NCBI GenBank assembly: GCA_028456385.1
Contig: JALNQF010000012.1
Location: 1-64,000, forward strand
Source of the DNA: Ophiosphaerella korrae
Lineage: Eukaryota > Ascomycota > Dothideomycetes > Pleosporales > Phaeosphaeriaceae
Length of the DNA: 64,000 nucleotides
Reading direction: 5' to 3'
This document shows positions 1 to 11,321 of the stretch, piece by piece. The notes under the pieces were generated by a model, which saw only the letters and a list, made by a program, of their open reading frames with translations, ran no database searches and was not told the DNA's origin. The stretch's first letter is position 1; each line of letters starts with the position of its first letter. The position numbers and the translations under genes were made by a program.

Positions 1-74
<74 letters not shown>
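1..74. repeat. 74-bp poly-G run at window edge
   Basis: The window begins with 74 consecutive G residues before unique sequence starts. A pure G tract of this length next to unique fungal sequence is typical of a no-signal sequencing or assembly artefact at a contig end. It has no telomere-like periodicity. It should not be read as biology without long-read support. Confidence 0.85.
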
Positions 75-222
75 CGGTAGCGAAGCATGCGTTGAAGGGG
101 ATACGCTATGTCGTGGCGGTACGCAAGCATAGCAGTATGAAAGAATCGCGTGTTGCGCATGTGCACGATATGTGTGTATTGCCTTTGTATAGACGCCCGC
201 GTACAAGATAACCACACACGCA

Positions 223-1530
223 CTACATATTGAACCGCGTCCTCTTCTTCTCCATCCGCCCCTTCCACTCCCATTCCTGCCCGCTCCGAAACTGGATCCC
301 GCGATCTATCCGCCTTAACTTGAGCGTCATCCTCGGCCCAATCTCCTGCATGCCCACCTTGACGTCTTCCACGCCCTTGATGGGCTTCCCGTCCGTGCCG
401 GTAATCGATTTCTCGGACTCGCGCTTGTCGCGAAACACGTAGCGATGGCGGCGCACGAAGATGTAGTCGCGCTGGTTGTGCAGCGTGAGGACCTGGCGGC
501 CCTCGAGCTCGGAGGCAGCAGGGAAGAGGCCTTTGAAAAGGTGTGCGGTGAGGATGCCGAGGGGCGTTCTGAAGTTGTTGAGAATGAGCTCAGGGTAGTG
601 GCCAGTGTCGTTTGCGTGGCGGGGCAGTTTTTTGCCCTCGATCCAGTTTGTGACGCTGAAGTGGAAGTGGGGGCCGTTGGGGAGGTGGATGATGTCTAGG
701 CCGTCGGGCTTCTTTTCGTGCTCGGCTTGCATGAGGACGACGAGCGCGGTGTACTCGCGGTTGGAGGCGAACTGGGCAATTTCGCGCACCGAGTATTTGT
801 GGGCGTGGAAGTTTGCGGTGCGGCGGATATATGTGCTATTGGGGAAGAAGGATGTGAGGGTGTCGGCTTGTGCGTGAAGATTGGAGTTGATGGATGTTGT
901 GATGAGGATTTTGGGCTCGGGGACAGGGTCGAAGAGCTGAGGAAACTTTTGCTTGAGGAATTCGGGAGAGAGCTCGAGGTTTGTGGCGGTTGTGGTGGCT
1001 ACAGAGCCGGACGGGCTTGAGGCGCGCTTGGTGGGCCGTTTTCGAGGCGAGTCTGAGTCTGCGTCTGAGTCTGATGGCGAGCCTGAATGGTCCGAGTCGC
1101 TGTCGAGCATGCTGTCTGCCTCTTCGTCTTCTTCACTCCCTTCTTCGTCACTCTCGCCCCCTCCCTCCTTTTCCAGCTTCTTCAGCTTGGCCAGCATTCC
1201 CTCTTCTCCCTCTGGCCCGGCCTCGGCCGCCTCTTGCTCCAGCTTCCGTCTCTTTGCCAGGCGCTCAACATCGACCGCCCAGCCCAATGCGTCTTCCTCG
1301 TCGCCCACCGGATCATCGTCCCACGTCCGCTTGCTGTCGATTGTGGCGGGAACATTGGCGGCATGACGCTCCTCTCGCAGCGAAGGGTCCTTGTCCTCTT
1401 CGCGCCTGCGACGATGGCGCGCATCGCGCTTCTCGGCTTCTCTGGTCTTCTTGATGTTGAGATAGGCGGCTTGTCGGCGCAATTTGTTCTTAGGCTTGAA
1501 GCCCGTGGGCGCAGTCTTGAAAGATGCCAT
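223..1530 (-). CDS. RPF1: Ribosome production factor 1 (Brix domain protein)
   Basis: Intronless 435-residue protein. The N-terminal 60 residues are very basic, rich in Lys and Arg. Then comes an acidic and serine-rich low-complexity stretch (about residues 105-160), followed by a Brix domain from about residue 205 to the C-terminus. The domain starts with the PKILITTS strand and includes NNFRTPLG and the closing basic GIQFRSG / KKRTRF segment. Family knowledge: Rpf1 is a nucleolar assembly factor for the 60S subunit, needed for 27S pre-rRNA processing with 5.8S/25S rRNA. Length fits the fungal family. The start at 1530 is the only upstream ATG in the conserved N-terminal frame. The gene is divergent from GRS1, with about 226 bp between the start codons, so the two translation-related genes probably share a promoter region. 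Confidence 0.93.
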   Translation of the reverse strand: MASFKTAPTGFKPKNKLRRQAAYLNIKKTREAEKRDARHRRRREEDKDPSLREERHAANVPATIDSKRTWDDDPVGDEEDALGWAVDVERLAKRRKLEQEAAEAGPEGEEGMLAKLKKLEKEGGGESDEEGSEEDEEADSMLDSDSDHSGSPSDSDADSDSPRKRPTKRASSPSGSVATTTATNLELSPEFLKQKFPQLFDPVPEPKILITTSINSNLHAQADTLTSFFPNSTYIRRTANFHAHKYSVREIAQFASNREYTALVVLMQAEHEKKPDGLDIIHLPNGPHFHFSVTNWIEGKKLPRHANDTGHYPELILNNFRTPLGILTAHLFKGLFPAASELEGRQVLTLHNQRDYIFVRRHRYVFRDKRESEKSITGTDGKPIKGVEDVKVGMQEIGPRMTLKLRRIDRGIQFRSGQEWEWKGRMEKKRTRFNM

Positions 1531-1756
1531 GCTGTTGTTATGTCAGGCGGTGTATGCGTGCTCTCGGATTGTCTCCCAGAAACTTTTTGGTGGAGCCCGG
1601 CGATTTCTTCCTCCGGCAACTCTTGGCGCGCCGCATATCAGTCCAGCCCCGTCACAGCCAGCTTTGACTGGATAGAGTAGATTAGATTGCACTGCGTCCA
1701 GTCACTCGTTGCATGATATAAAACCCCTCCTGTCAGCCACAGGAGAAGCCAGGTGT
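1531..1756. promoter_or_regulatory. Bidirectional promoter region RPF1 / GRS1
   Basis: This 226-bp interval separates the start of RPF1 on the minus strand from the first start of GRS1 on the plus strand. No ORF with coding character lies in it. It must hold both promoters, and co-regulation of a ribosome-assembly factor and a tRNA synthetase would be functionally sensible. I did not identify individual factor-binding sites. Confidence 0.5.
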
Positions 1757-4090
1757 ATGCGCCAGGTGTCGCGTTTGTTGCGCGCCAATTGCTTCTCGTC
1801 CTCACTGCGTTCATGCAGACCCGTTTTTAGTGCCCCGCCTTCCCCAGGACATCCCACCAAGAGCTTTGCGACAACGCCAGCCCACCAGAGATACCAGGTC
1901 CCAACACGGAAAAAAGAAGCTGTCGTCATGGTTGGCGACATGACCACCTTTAAGGGCAAGCCCTTTGACCGGGCGTCGCTCGAGTCTCTTATGAGGGTAT
2001 ATATATACTCGTTGTCTTGCTTCAGAGTCATGCTAACCATGCCAGCGCCGGCTGTTCTACACCCCCGCCTTCGACATCTATGGTGGTGTCTCCGGTCTCT
2101 ACGACTATGGCCCACCTGGCTGTGCCCTTACCAATCACATTGTCGACGTATGGCGAAAACACTTTGTGCTGAAGGAGAACATGCTTGAGGGTAAAGCGCA
2201 CGAGGCCGGTTGGAATAACAAGGCTGACTCGTCCTAGTGGACTGCACGATGCTTACGCCACACGAAGTCCTCAAAACCTCTGGCCATGTCGACAAGTTCG
2301 CCGATTGGATGTGCAAAGACCCAAAGACGGGCGAGATCTTCCGCGCAGATCATTTGGTTGAAGAGGTTCTCGAGGCCAGACTGAAGGGAGACAAGGAGGC
2401 ACGTGGCCAAAAGGTCGAGGTTGAGGAGGAGGACCCTAAGAAGAAAAAGAAGAAGGTCAAGAATATTGCAGCGGTCAAGCTGGACGATGCACTGGTGCAG
2501 GAAATCGAAGAGGTCCTCGCCAAAATCGACAACTACAATGGTGAAGAGCTGGGCCAGCTCATGAAGAAGTACGATATCAAGAACCCCGCGACCAACGGCG
2601 AGCTCCTCCCACCCGTTGCCTTCAACTTGATGTTCCAAACCACAATCGGCCCCTCGTCGAATATGCCCGGCTACCTACGACCAGAGACCGCACAGGGTCA
2701 ATTCGTGAATTTCCAAAAGTTGCTTGAGTTTAACCAGCAGCAGATGCCATTCGCTTCTGCCTCTATCGGCAAGTCGTTCCGAAACGAAATCTCTCCCCGA
2801 TCCGGCCTCTTGCGTGTTCGGGAGTTCTTGATGGCCGAAATTGAGCATTTTGTAGACCCTGAGGGCGGCAAGAAGCATCCTCGATTCGAGGATGTCAAAG
2901 ATGTCGAGCTTGAGCTCCTCAATCGTGACGTTCAGCTGGCTGGTAAAACGCAGGTCGAGACTACCAAGATCGGCAAAGCGGTTGAGAGCGGTCTCGTGGA
3001 CAATGAAACCCTAGGCTACTTCCTTGCGCGTATCCAGCAATTCCTCCTCAAAATTGGCGTCGACGCAAAGAAGATTCGTTTCCGGCAGCACATGGCCAAC
3101 GAGATGGCCCATTATGCGGCAGACTGCTGGGATGCCGAGCTCCTCACTTCATATGGCTGGATAGAGTGTGTAGGTTGCGCTGATCGAAGTGCATACGACT
3201 TGTCGGTCCACATGAAGAAGACAGGCGCACCTCTAGTTGTTCGCGAGGCGAGGAAAGAACCCCTGAAGATCGAAGAGTGGCAATGCGATCTTGATAAGAA
3301 GAAGTTTGGGCCCAAGTTCAAGAAGGACGGCAAGACAGTAGAAGCGGCCATTGAGGCTCTCTCACAAGATCTGCGAGAGAAGTTGTCATTAGACCTAAAT
3401 AAGGAGGGCAAGATCGTCATCGACGTTCCCGGCGTTGGTGACGGTAAGGTCGAAGTACCCAAAGAGCTCATCACCATCGAGAAGCGCACAAGGGTGGAGA
3501 ACGTACGAGAGTACATCCCGAACGTTATTGAGCCATCTTTTGGTATTGGCCGTATAGTATATGTAAGTGTTATATCCACAGTGTAAGCATGGTGCTGACA
3601 ATGATAGGCTCTATGCGAGCACATTTACTGGACACGCGAACAGGACGAGGCTCGCGGTGTCTTGTCCTTCCCTCCTATCGTCGCGCCAACCAAGGTTCTG
3701 ATCGTACCTTTGAGCACACACGCCGACTTCAAACCATTTGTGCGAACACTAAGCGATAAGCTTCAGGAAGTTGGCGTCTCTACTCGGGTTGACGATTCGG
3801 GCGCCTCGATTGGCAAGCGATACTCGGTAGGCACCATCTATGGTTATATGTTGAGTCTGAGCTAATCTCTGCAGCGCAATGATGAACTCGGTACGCCATT
3901 GGGTGTTACGATTGACTTCCAGTCGGTCAAGGACAACACCTTCACACTGCGTGACCGCGACTCGACAGGGCAGGTGCGCGCTAGCCTTGCTGAGATTACA
4001 AACGCCATCTCCAGCCTTGTAAATGGAAGAGAGAGGTGGTCGGACGTTGCAGCACGACTGCCCAAGTTTGAGGCTCAAGAGGTGGAGTGA
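1757..4090 (+). CDS. GRS1: Glycine--tRNA ligase, dual-start (mitochondrial and cytosolic)
   Basis: Five exons: 1757-1996, 2046-2190, 2238-3562, 3608-3826, 3875-4090. All introns are GT-AG with matching phase. From the ATG at 1928 the protein is 657 residues, matching cytosolic fungal glycyl-tRNA synthetases (KFADWMCKD insertion region). Class II motif 2 is visible ([13 protein letters not shown]...VREF), as is motif 3 (SFGIGRIVY). A C-terminal anticodon-binding domain contains [17 protein letters not shown]. An in-frame ATG at 1757 adds 57 residues. These begin [16 protein letters not shown] and are rich in Arg and Ser with no acidic residue, a textbook mitochondrial presequence. I infer that one gene makes both forms by alternative start choice, as is known for yeast GRS1. 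A further in-frame ATG exists at 1709. The enzyme charges tRNA-Gly in cytosol and mitochondria. Confidence 0.93.
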
Positions 4091-4982
4091 TTGGTGGCAG
4101 CCTGCAGTCAGGGATAGACTAGTGTTCGACACAGACAACGCGCAGCCTCACCAAAGAGCAGATAACTTGACTATCCAAGCCCTACCCCTTTGTGTTGTAC
4201 TACGCCCACTTAATCCTACTTTGTGTTCATGTACACTCAACCCAGCTAATATATGCTCGTATTCCCCACATCGGCCTGTGCCGGGTCCTAGCTAGCTTGC
4301 CCCCGGCATTGATGGCATTCGCTGACGTGGTTCCGTACCCGGCCGTGCCGGCCACACGGAAATAGGATGAACGTGCTAACCTGTACTAACAACGAGGAGA
4401 TGAGGCTTGGTTGCACAGATAGTTTGGTAAGAGATGCCGTCGGCGAGGATAGGGCGTATCAGCACTATTCGATATACGATCATCGCAGCTAAGGAGGATC
4501 AAGGTTAATATCACAGGAAGCATGCAGCCAGGTGTGAATGACACGTATCATCAATAATGTAGGAAGATGCAGAGCAAAGAAAGGTGGCTGCTGCAGGAGA
4601 GCAGTATCCTGAAAATGGTTACATCAAGCTCTGGGTGGGTTGGGCTGTGGATGCGGAATCACCCCAGTCTCCACATGCTGTCTCATCACATGGGATGATG
4701 GCAACCCACGTTCCAAATGGCTCTAGGTATCTAAGTATCATCTCCTAACTCTTCTTTCTTCTGGACTTGGGCAGGCAGTTGGGCAGCCCCGTTCCTGTTC
4801 CGAGGGTGTGGTTGAGCGGCGATCCGTCTGAAACCCCACGCCATCCAACCGCTTTGCTTGATCCGACGGCATGGCTGCATCAGTCTACAGCGCCCAAACA
4901 GTCCAGCACGCCATTCGACGAACCAAATCCTTCTCAGTCACCCATTTCCAATATGGCCGAGACTAGAGGGCCGCAACTCCAG

Positions 4983-5025
4983 TTTTTTTTTTTTTCCTTT
5001 TTTTTTTCCTTCCTTCCTTCCTTCT
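4983..5025. repeat. Polypyrimidine T/CCTT tract
   Basis: Homopolymeric T runs are followed by CCTT repeats. This is low-complexity, slippage-prone sequence upstream of the LaeA-like gene. Confidence 0.8.
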
Positions 5026-5283
5026 GAATGTCACCCCTGTGCTACCTTCGACGAGGGTTGTATAGGTACCCATCCCATCCAGTAGACAGCCATGAAACTA
5101 GACTGCAAACACACACCTTGCCGAGATTGCACTGCAGTCGTGCTTGGTCGAGGAGAAGTTATCAGACCGGGGGTTTGTCATCATTCCGCACGAGACCTGG
5201 CGGTGCAGCCCTCACATGCCAGAATCCTGACTCCGCTCCCAGGTGTTTCGGGGGGGTCGCTCAAGCCCACCTGTCAAATCTAA

Positions 5284-5301
5284 CCCCCCCCCCCCCCCCC
5301 C
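5284..5301. repeat. Poly-C run (18 bp)
   Basis: An 18-base C homopolymer. Its length is likely uncertain in the assembly. Confidence 0.8.
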
Positions 5302-5631
5302 TTGCAGCCCGCAGCCCATGACTCTTGGTTGCATTACAAACTGCGCGCCCATGCCGCCGATCAAAGGAACTTGAATCACTGCCTACAAACTATCGGTGAC
5401 CCGAGGGCACTTTGCCTGGGATTGGCGCCACCAAATCAAGTGCTCGCCGCTTACACGGGAGGGTCCGTATCATCAAACCTTGTCCTTGCTCTCTTCCTGG
5501 GCGATATGAATGCTGTGATTATCAAATCGGCCACACAAACACACAGCTATATCACTATCCTCTGGTCGCCACTCGTTTGGACTTAGTGAGGAAGAGGCCT
5601 TGGACAATCCTAGACTTGTTTTCCCGGCACC

Positions 5632-6992
5632 ATGGTTGAGGAAGCGCCACCACCCGACGGCTCGGTAGCTGCTCACACGACTTCCCCACCAAAACGCTCG
5701 CGGGCTGACTCGGGTAGCTCGACGTCTGTTGATTCTACGTAAGTTGCTGAAGATGGCTTGGGATAGTCTTTCTCTTGCATAGATGCAAGACGGCCTGCTC
5801 TTCTGACCGCTCCTTCTTCAGTCGATCAGCACGGACATTGGCTCCAGGCGACCTCGAATATGTCCACGAGAATGGCCGCACATATGGCAATCATACCTAC
5901 TACATGCCCTGCGTGTATATGCCAAACAACGACTTCCGCCAACAGGATCTCTTGACCATCCAGCACCAGGTCTTTGTACATGCACTCAAAGGCAAACTCA
6001 CAACTACTCGATTGATACCATCGACACGGAGAATACTCGACCTAGGCACGGGGCCTGGGCATTGGGCCATCGCCATGAGTTTCCAGTACCCCCACGCCGA
6101 AGTTGTGGGCATCGACATGACGGAATGGGACCTGGATACCACCGAAGCCTCCCTCGGCGCCTCCAGAGTGCAATGGGAACTCGACGACCTGGACGTCTGG
6201 GGCCGCGACCCCGACAACGATACACTCACCTCCCGCCTCTCCCGCTACGACTTCTTCACCGACACCACCCACCGCATCCCCATGGACTCGGCTCCCCCCA
6301 CCGCCTCCCCGCCCGGCCCAGACCCCCCAGAAACCTCGGCCGAGTACCTCGACAACCCATACACCCTCGTCGCCCCGCCACCCGTCCCCGGCTGGCACTT
6401 CAGCGACGCCTTTGAACTCATTCACCTCCGCAACATGAAGGGCGCATTCACCCACTGGCCCCTCGTCTACGCCGAAATATACAAGTCCCTCGCCCCCGGC
6501 GGATGGGTCGAGGTCGCCGATTTCGACCTCGGGCAGCTGCCCCCGCCCCCGCCACCCGCAGACGACGGGCCCACCCCGATGCCTACGCTGCGCAAATTGT
6601 ACGCGGCGGCTATGCACGCAAGCTTCAAGTCGGGCTGCCCGCTCGGCTTGTTCTACATGCACCCGTCGTACCTGGAAGACGCGGGCTTCGAGGACGTGCA
6701 AAGTACGCACGTCAATGTGCCCGTTGGCGCGTGGACCGCCGACGAGGCGCAGAACTCGGTGGGCAAGAAGATGCTAGTGGTTGTGCTGGAGACGTTTGAG
6801 GCTGGGCTGCTGCGGCTGCTGACGCGGTGGGGGGACGGGGAGCGCGTGTGGAGCGCCGAGGAGATTGGGGCGGAGATGGCGGTTGCGCAGGCGGAGATCC
6901 TGGAGTGGTGTGCGAGGGCGAAGAGGCGCGAGGTTGAGGGGTGGAGCGCGAGTTTCAAGTGGATTACCGGGAGGAAGAGCTGGCATGCGTAG
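5632..6992 (+). CDS. LaeA-like SAM-dependent methyltransferase
   Basis: Two exons (5632-5738, 5783-6992) joined across a 44-bp GT-AG intron give 438 residues. An in-frame alternative acceptor at 5821 would remove 13 residues. Residues 122-130 (DLGTGPGHW) are class I SAM-binding motif I. An acidic residue follows at the end of the next strand (VVGIDMTEWD). The approach to motif I, with GRTYGNHT and the PNND / QDLL segment, is characteristic of the fungal LaeA/UMTA family. A proline-rich insert lies at about 205-215. Family knowledge: LaeA-type proteins are nuclear regulators of secondary metabolism and development, but most paralogues have unknown substrates. This one is not adjacent to an obvious biosynthetic cluster. 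It is convergent with the PAP2 gene, with 96 bp between stop codons. Confidence 0.85.
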
Positions 6993-7088
6993 GGGCTGGA
7001 AGGTGGTTGTCCTGCGCGGTCGGGAGAGCGATATTCGGATGTATATTTGTTTATTTTGGCGGCATGGTGATCCGGCGAAATGGTTTGT

Positions 7089-8168
7089 TTATCGTCGTCC
7101 CCTCGCACCCTCGTCACTCACATCCTCCATCTCAAACCCCTCCTCCTCGTCCTTGACCCGCGCAAACCCCGCGGCCTCCTCCCCTCCATACCCGTACGGC
7201 GTCTCGCACCCGCGGCTCGCCAAGGCGGGATAATACCGGCGATAGGTGCCGTACGCCACGCCTAGCCCCAGCCCACTGCCTACCGACACATCCCACACAT
7301 CGTGTCTGTAATCCTCGCACCGTGAAATGGCAATCAGCGCAGCACCCACCAACGGCGCCAGCGCCACCAGCACGCGCGCCAGGTCCGCTCGCGGCCGATA
7401 CACATGACACTGGCCCGCAATCACCAGCGCGAGATAGCCCAGCCCCGCAAAACTAAAGCTGCTGTGCCCACTAGGAAAACTGCGCCAGCCATCGTGCAAC
7501 ACGTGACGGTTTGTCTCGGTGCATACATCGAATGTAACCAGCGTGTGAGCGGGCGTGCCTGGCGCGGGTTTGCAGCGTGCGAGCAGATCGGGGCGCGGTC
7601 GCCCGACGGCGTTTTTGATCACGTCGGTCAGGAACAGGGTGAGGAGGATGGAGATGGACCAGCCAAGGATGGTGACGTGGGCTTTTTGCAGGGGCGGGCG
7701 GGCGAGCAGGGCCCAGAGGATGAGGAGGACGAGGGGCAGGGCGCCGGCGTAGATGAAGAGCCATGCTGCAATGGATTAGTTTCACGTGGCTGCGATTGGA
7801 GGGGGAGGGGGACGGACAGACGGGGACGCGCTCTTTCTCGGCGTGCGGGTAGGCGATGGAGAGGTTGGAGAGGTAGAACATGCGGTGGAAGGGCTCGACG
7901 AAGAGCTGGATCTGGGGCTTTTGTCAGGGGGTATCTCGGGGCGATTAGAAAGGGGCCAAGTACGAGGATGTAGCCCGTGGTGAGAATTGCTAGGCCCAGG
8001 TAGTCGGCAGCATAGGATCGCTGCGTATCGGATTGCATGTTAGTTGGCCTGTCTTTAGAGAGCACGCGAGCGGTGTATATGTACCTGCCAGAAGCGTGCC
8101 GCAGCACCTACTACGCCGGGCGAGTTTGTGAAGTCGGCTGCAAAGCGAGAGTTCGCACTGGCCGGCAT
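7089..8168 (-). CDS. PAP2-family lipid phosphate phosphatase
   Basis: Four exons on the minus strand: 8168-8085, 8020-7964, 7911-7818, 7765-7089, giving 303 residues. The three-part PAP2 phosphatase signature is complete: KNAVGRPRP (KX6RP), PSGHSSFS, and SRCEDYRHDVWD (SRX5HX3D). Several hydrophobic segments indicate about six transmembrane helices. Family knowledge: fungal DPP1/LPP1-type enzymes dephosphorylate diacylglycerol pyrophosphate, phosphatidate and lysophosphatidate in vacuole or ER membranes. The third intron's donor (GTCCGT at 7817) is weak. I chose it because it is the only nearby site keeping phase and giving the conserved ERVPVSWLFIYAG join. The C-terminal tail is acidic and hydrophilic. 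Confidence 0.87.
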
Positions 8169-8719
8169 GGTTTGGTGTTATTGGAGGGGAGGGTGAGGGT
8201 GCATTGTTGGTGGTCGAAAGCGTGGTGGTGATGTTGGTGTATGGTTTCGGAGGTGTGGTCCAGCTCCGCAATACAGGGGTTGCCCTGCGCTAGCAGGTGG
8301 CTAGTACTTCTGCCGTAGCAGCAGCCATGGCAGACAGGTACTTGCATGGATTGCCCCTCTGACGAGTTGAATCTCGAGTTTTCTTTGAGGTTCGACAGCT
8401 GTTGTAACCCATTCTGCCAACATGTAGACATTGTGCTCAAGGCTGCGCTCCTTGGGCGACGCAATCTTAGGAACCGTGTAACATCACGTGGGGGTATCGC
8501 TTGGTGCTCTCCGTAATACAGTATTCATGTTTAGATTTTGGAGTATGGCATTGCCCTGGAGGTTCACATCACGAGGAGAAGTTCGAAGGCTCAAGCTTTG
8601 ACATATGCCCGGCCATGATCAATCACGTGCTGTGCCAGGAGGGGCGTTCAGCCTGGCGCGTATGACACGTCCCTCGCAAAACACCTTCTGCTGGTAGATG
8701 GGCACTCGGCCACTTGGAA

Positions 8720-10069
8720 ATGGACCAAGGACTTACACCCCTGTCACCCCATGACATTTACATGTTATTATGGGACGCTTTGCCTCCTTCTCGACAACTC
8801 CAATCGATACCCGACGCCCGCCGTCTATGGGACCGATATTCACAGCGCGATGCTGTTGCAACCTACAAAAAGGATGGAGGCGCATACATGTCAACTTTTC
8901 GGTGCCGCTGCCTTGATCTTGTGCTATCCAGGCCCCGGAGTTCACAGCTGCTTGAAGAGCTGACAACAGTCCCCAAAGAAACCATAAAAGCCAATGGCCG
9001 ATTTTGCCAGGCAATCATACATCAGTGGGGGATTGGTTCTCTTTTGGTGCTCGCTTCGTTTTCAACCGGATTGTGAGTCTCCAAGCATCTCATGCCAGTA
9101 GGGTTACTTGCTAAGCACGTCTAGTTTCCCCAATCAGACCCTTCCTGAAGACTACATGGATCTCATCGACGAGAAAGAGCAGATGGCTTTCGACCTCATC
9201 GCTTCCTTGAGCGTGGCAGCCACAGAGAAAGTGCTTTTCAATCAACAAATCTTTGTACCAGATATAAAACCTCCATGTCCGCCAGACGAATTTTGGAACT
9301 CAGAGCACCCTATAGTAGCAATGCAGAGACCCTTGTTTGCTTCTATACTTGACCACCTGGACATGGGAATCGATATTCCGGAAATCCAAAGCAAACATGG
9401 GATGCGATGCTGGAATATCTCAGAAAATATGCAAACTCTCGGAGTTTTGTATTTCCTTTCCATGAACAGGGGTGCAGAGTGAGTTCTAACTATTTTCTTT
9501 GCCTCTGGTTGCTAAATATTCTCAGTATACGAAACATTCGAGTAAACAAATCAGCAAATATGCGGAGTTTATTCCCTGAGGATCTCACAATCTACGAAAA
9601 TTATGTCATCGCAGTCATGAACATGGCCCGGCTTATCTCTCAACTGAAGCTGTCGGAGCTGTTGCCGAACGTGGTTCATGAGTATAGTTGCCCCTCCTTT
9701 CAAGGCTCCTTGGCTACGCCCGACGACGGACAAGTATTTATTTCGCTACTTCAGGTCAAAGAAATACGAATACCATATTCTGGAGATCGGTTCCTCGTGT
9801 TACGAATGGGCACACTCCCAGGGACACGCCTCGTGTCAGGCAACACCTCAAAAAACATTGTCCCAGGATGCCCCTCATTTTATGGGCTTGACAAACGGAT
9901 AATTGAGAGGCTGCCAACAGATTTGCAGAAACTGATCCAAGAATCCAATTGTTGGAGAGATGATGTCAAGCGAGAAGACACCATGACGTGTTGTATTGGA
10001 GTGGTCTTTGAAAAAAAGTTAAACTACAGTACTGTTTTAGTACGGGTGAAGGCGCCGCCTCTAATATAA
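8720..10069 (+). CDS. Hypothetical protein, three exons, family not recognised
   Basis: Exons 8720-9072, 9125-9478 and 9526-10069 join in phase at GTGAGT donors and give 416 residues. I do not recognise a family or any catalytic motif. There is no obvious signal peptide or transmembrane helix. The N-terminal part (PHDIYMLLWDALPPSRQLQ) is predicted-helix-like. Mid-protein segments alternate hydrophobic and charged residues as in a soluble globular protein. Splice-phase agreement at both introns supports a genuine gene rather than chance ORFs. It is transcribed away from the PAP2 gene and converges on the SDR at 10407. Confidence 0.6.
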
Positions 10070-10406
10070 TGGGATAATACATGTGTATCACAGCTTTGAG
10101 GCAATAGCCGTGTGCGTCATTGTAGGTAAGTTGCTCTCATGTCATATCCCGAGAGTTTGAACGTGGGAGCTTTACAATCCTTCCTTTGAAAACTTTGTAT
10201 AAATGCCTGCTAATTAATATTCCAGAAGCAAGTCGACTAACAGGTTCCACGAGAATCAATATCGTGAGCATCGTCGATTGCTGTGGCAGTTGTGAGAGGA
10301 GTTGCGTCCATAGGCCAACGAAGCTAGGGGCCAGCTTATAGTTTACTATAAGCAAGCCCATGCCAGTATGCACTTATTCAAGGTATAATATATAATAATA
10401 ATACGA

Positions 10407-11321
10407 TCAGTAGGTAGAAGGTAACATCCCTAATCTCCCTCCGTCTACCACAATTACACTTCCATTCAGATACGCCCCAGCCCTACTCGCCATATACAGC
10501 ACCGCACCACCAATATCCTCCTCACTTCCGGTCCTCTCCGCTGGGATAACCGCCCCATCCACTCGCCCCTCGCTCCCCCCAATCCCTCTAATGAGCCCGT
10601 CCGCAAGCTCAGACGGCACCAACCCTGGCGCAAGCACATTGCACCTGATCCCAAACGGCCCAAACGCCGTCGCCATCATCTTCATCATATGCGTCACCCC
10701 CGCCTTACTGCTGCTGTACGCAAATGACGCCCCAGCCAGCCGACTAAACCCAGCTATACTACTCGTCGCAATAATCTGGCTGCGCACGTCCGACCCCTGC
10801 TTATTCCCCGCGTCCAGCAGCTCCAGAAACGCCAGCGCCGTGTAGTACACGGCCGTTACATTGACGGCATATGTGTGCGTAAAGGCCTCCATGGGTGTGC
10901 GCAGCGCATGCGCTGCGTATTCGGCGATGGAGGGCGGCGCGTTGGGTGTCGGCTTGAGGGGGCGCGGGCCCATGGTTCCGGCGTTTGCGATGACGAGGTT
11001 GACAAAGGGCGTTTCGGACCCGATCTGCGAGGCCAGTTGGAGGAGCGAGTCTTGGCTTGTTACGTCGCCGGTTAGGGGGATGACGATGGAGGGGTTGATG
11101 GCTTGGGCGGCGAGCTGGAGGGGCGCGGCGCGCCGGCCGATGATGTAGATGCGGTGAGCGCCATTGAGGGCGAGGGCTTTGGCTAGCATGAAGCCGATGC
11201 CTGGGAAGTAAGTATGGGTGCGGGAGGTCTAGTCGTGGGGTTTACCTGTTCCGCCTCCCGTGATCACAGCGACGAGGCCATTGACGTTGAAGAGCGATTG
11301 CGCTGAGACGTCAACACTCAT
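10407..11321 (-). CDS. Short-chain dehydrogenase/reductase (classical SDR)
   Basis: Two exons (11321-11246, 11200-10407) give 289 residues. The N-terminal nucleotide-binding motif TGGGTGIG spans the exon junction and supports the splice. NAG appears in VIANAGTMGP. The catalytic Ser lies in SSIAGFSRL, and YSSSK supplies the YxxxK pair. The C-terminus has the usual SGE-like segment (GSEEDIGGAVLYMAS) and a final VDGG. Family knowledge: such enzymes use NAD(P)(H) on small alcohols or ketones. The substrate cannot be told from sequence. The N-terminal residues before the Rossmann strand are short, so it is probably cytosolic. Confidence 0.88.

Larger units (their letters stand above)
4091..5631. 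other. 1.5-kb intergenic, low-complexity tracts
   Basis: No ORF here shows coding character. The interval holds the GRS1 3' flank and the upstream region of the methyltransferase gene. It includes a T-rich tract with CCTT repeats at about 4983-5025 and an 18-C run at 5284-5301. Both are simple-sequence length variants rather than genes. Confidence 0.6.

Noticed and set aside
1087..1680. 197-residue plus-strand frame over RPF1
   Set aside because: Antisense to a well-recognised Brix protein; no independent evidence.
6042..6710. 222-residue frame antisense to the methyltransferase
   Set aside because: It is a GC-rich shadow of the real plus-strand coding frame, with Gly/Val/Glu-biased composition and no domain.
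5632..8168. LaeA-like methyltransferase as part of a secondary-metabolite cluster
   Set aside because: No PKS, NRPS, terpene synthase or other core enzyme lies nearby.
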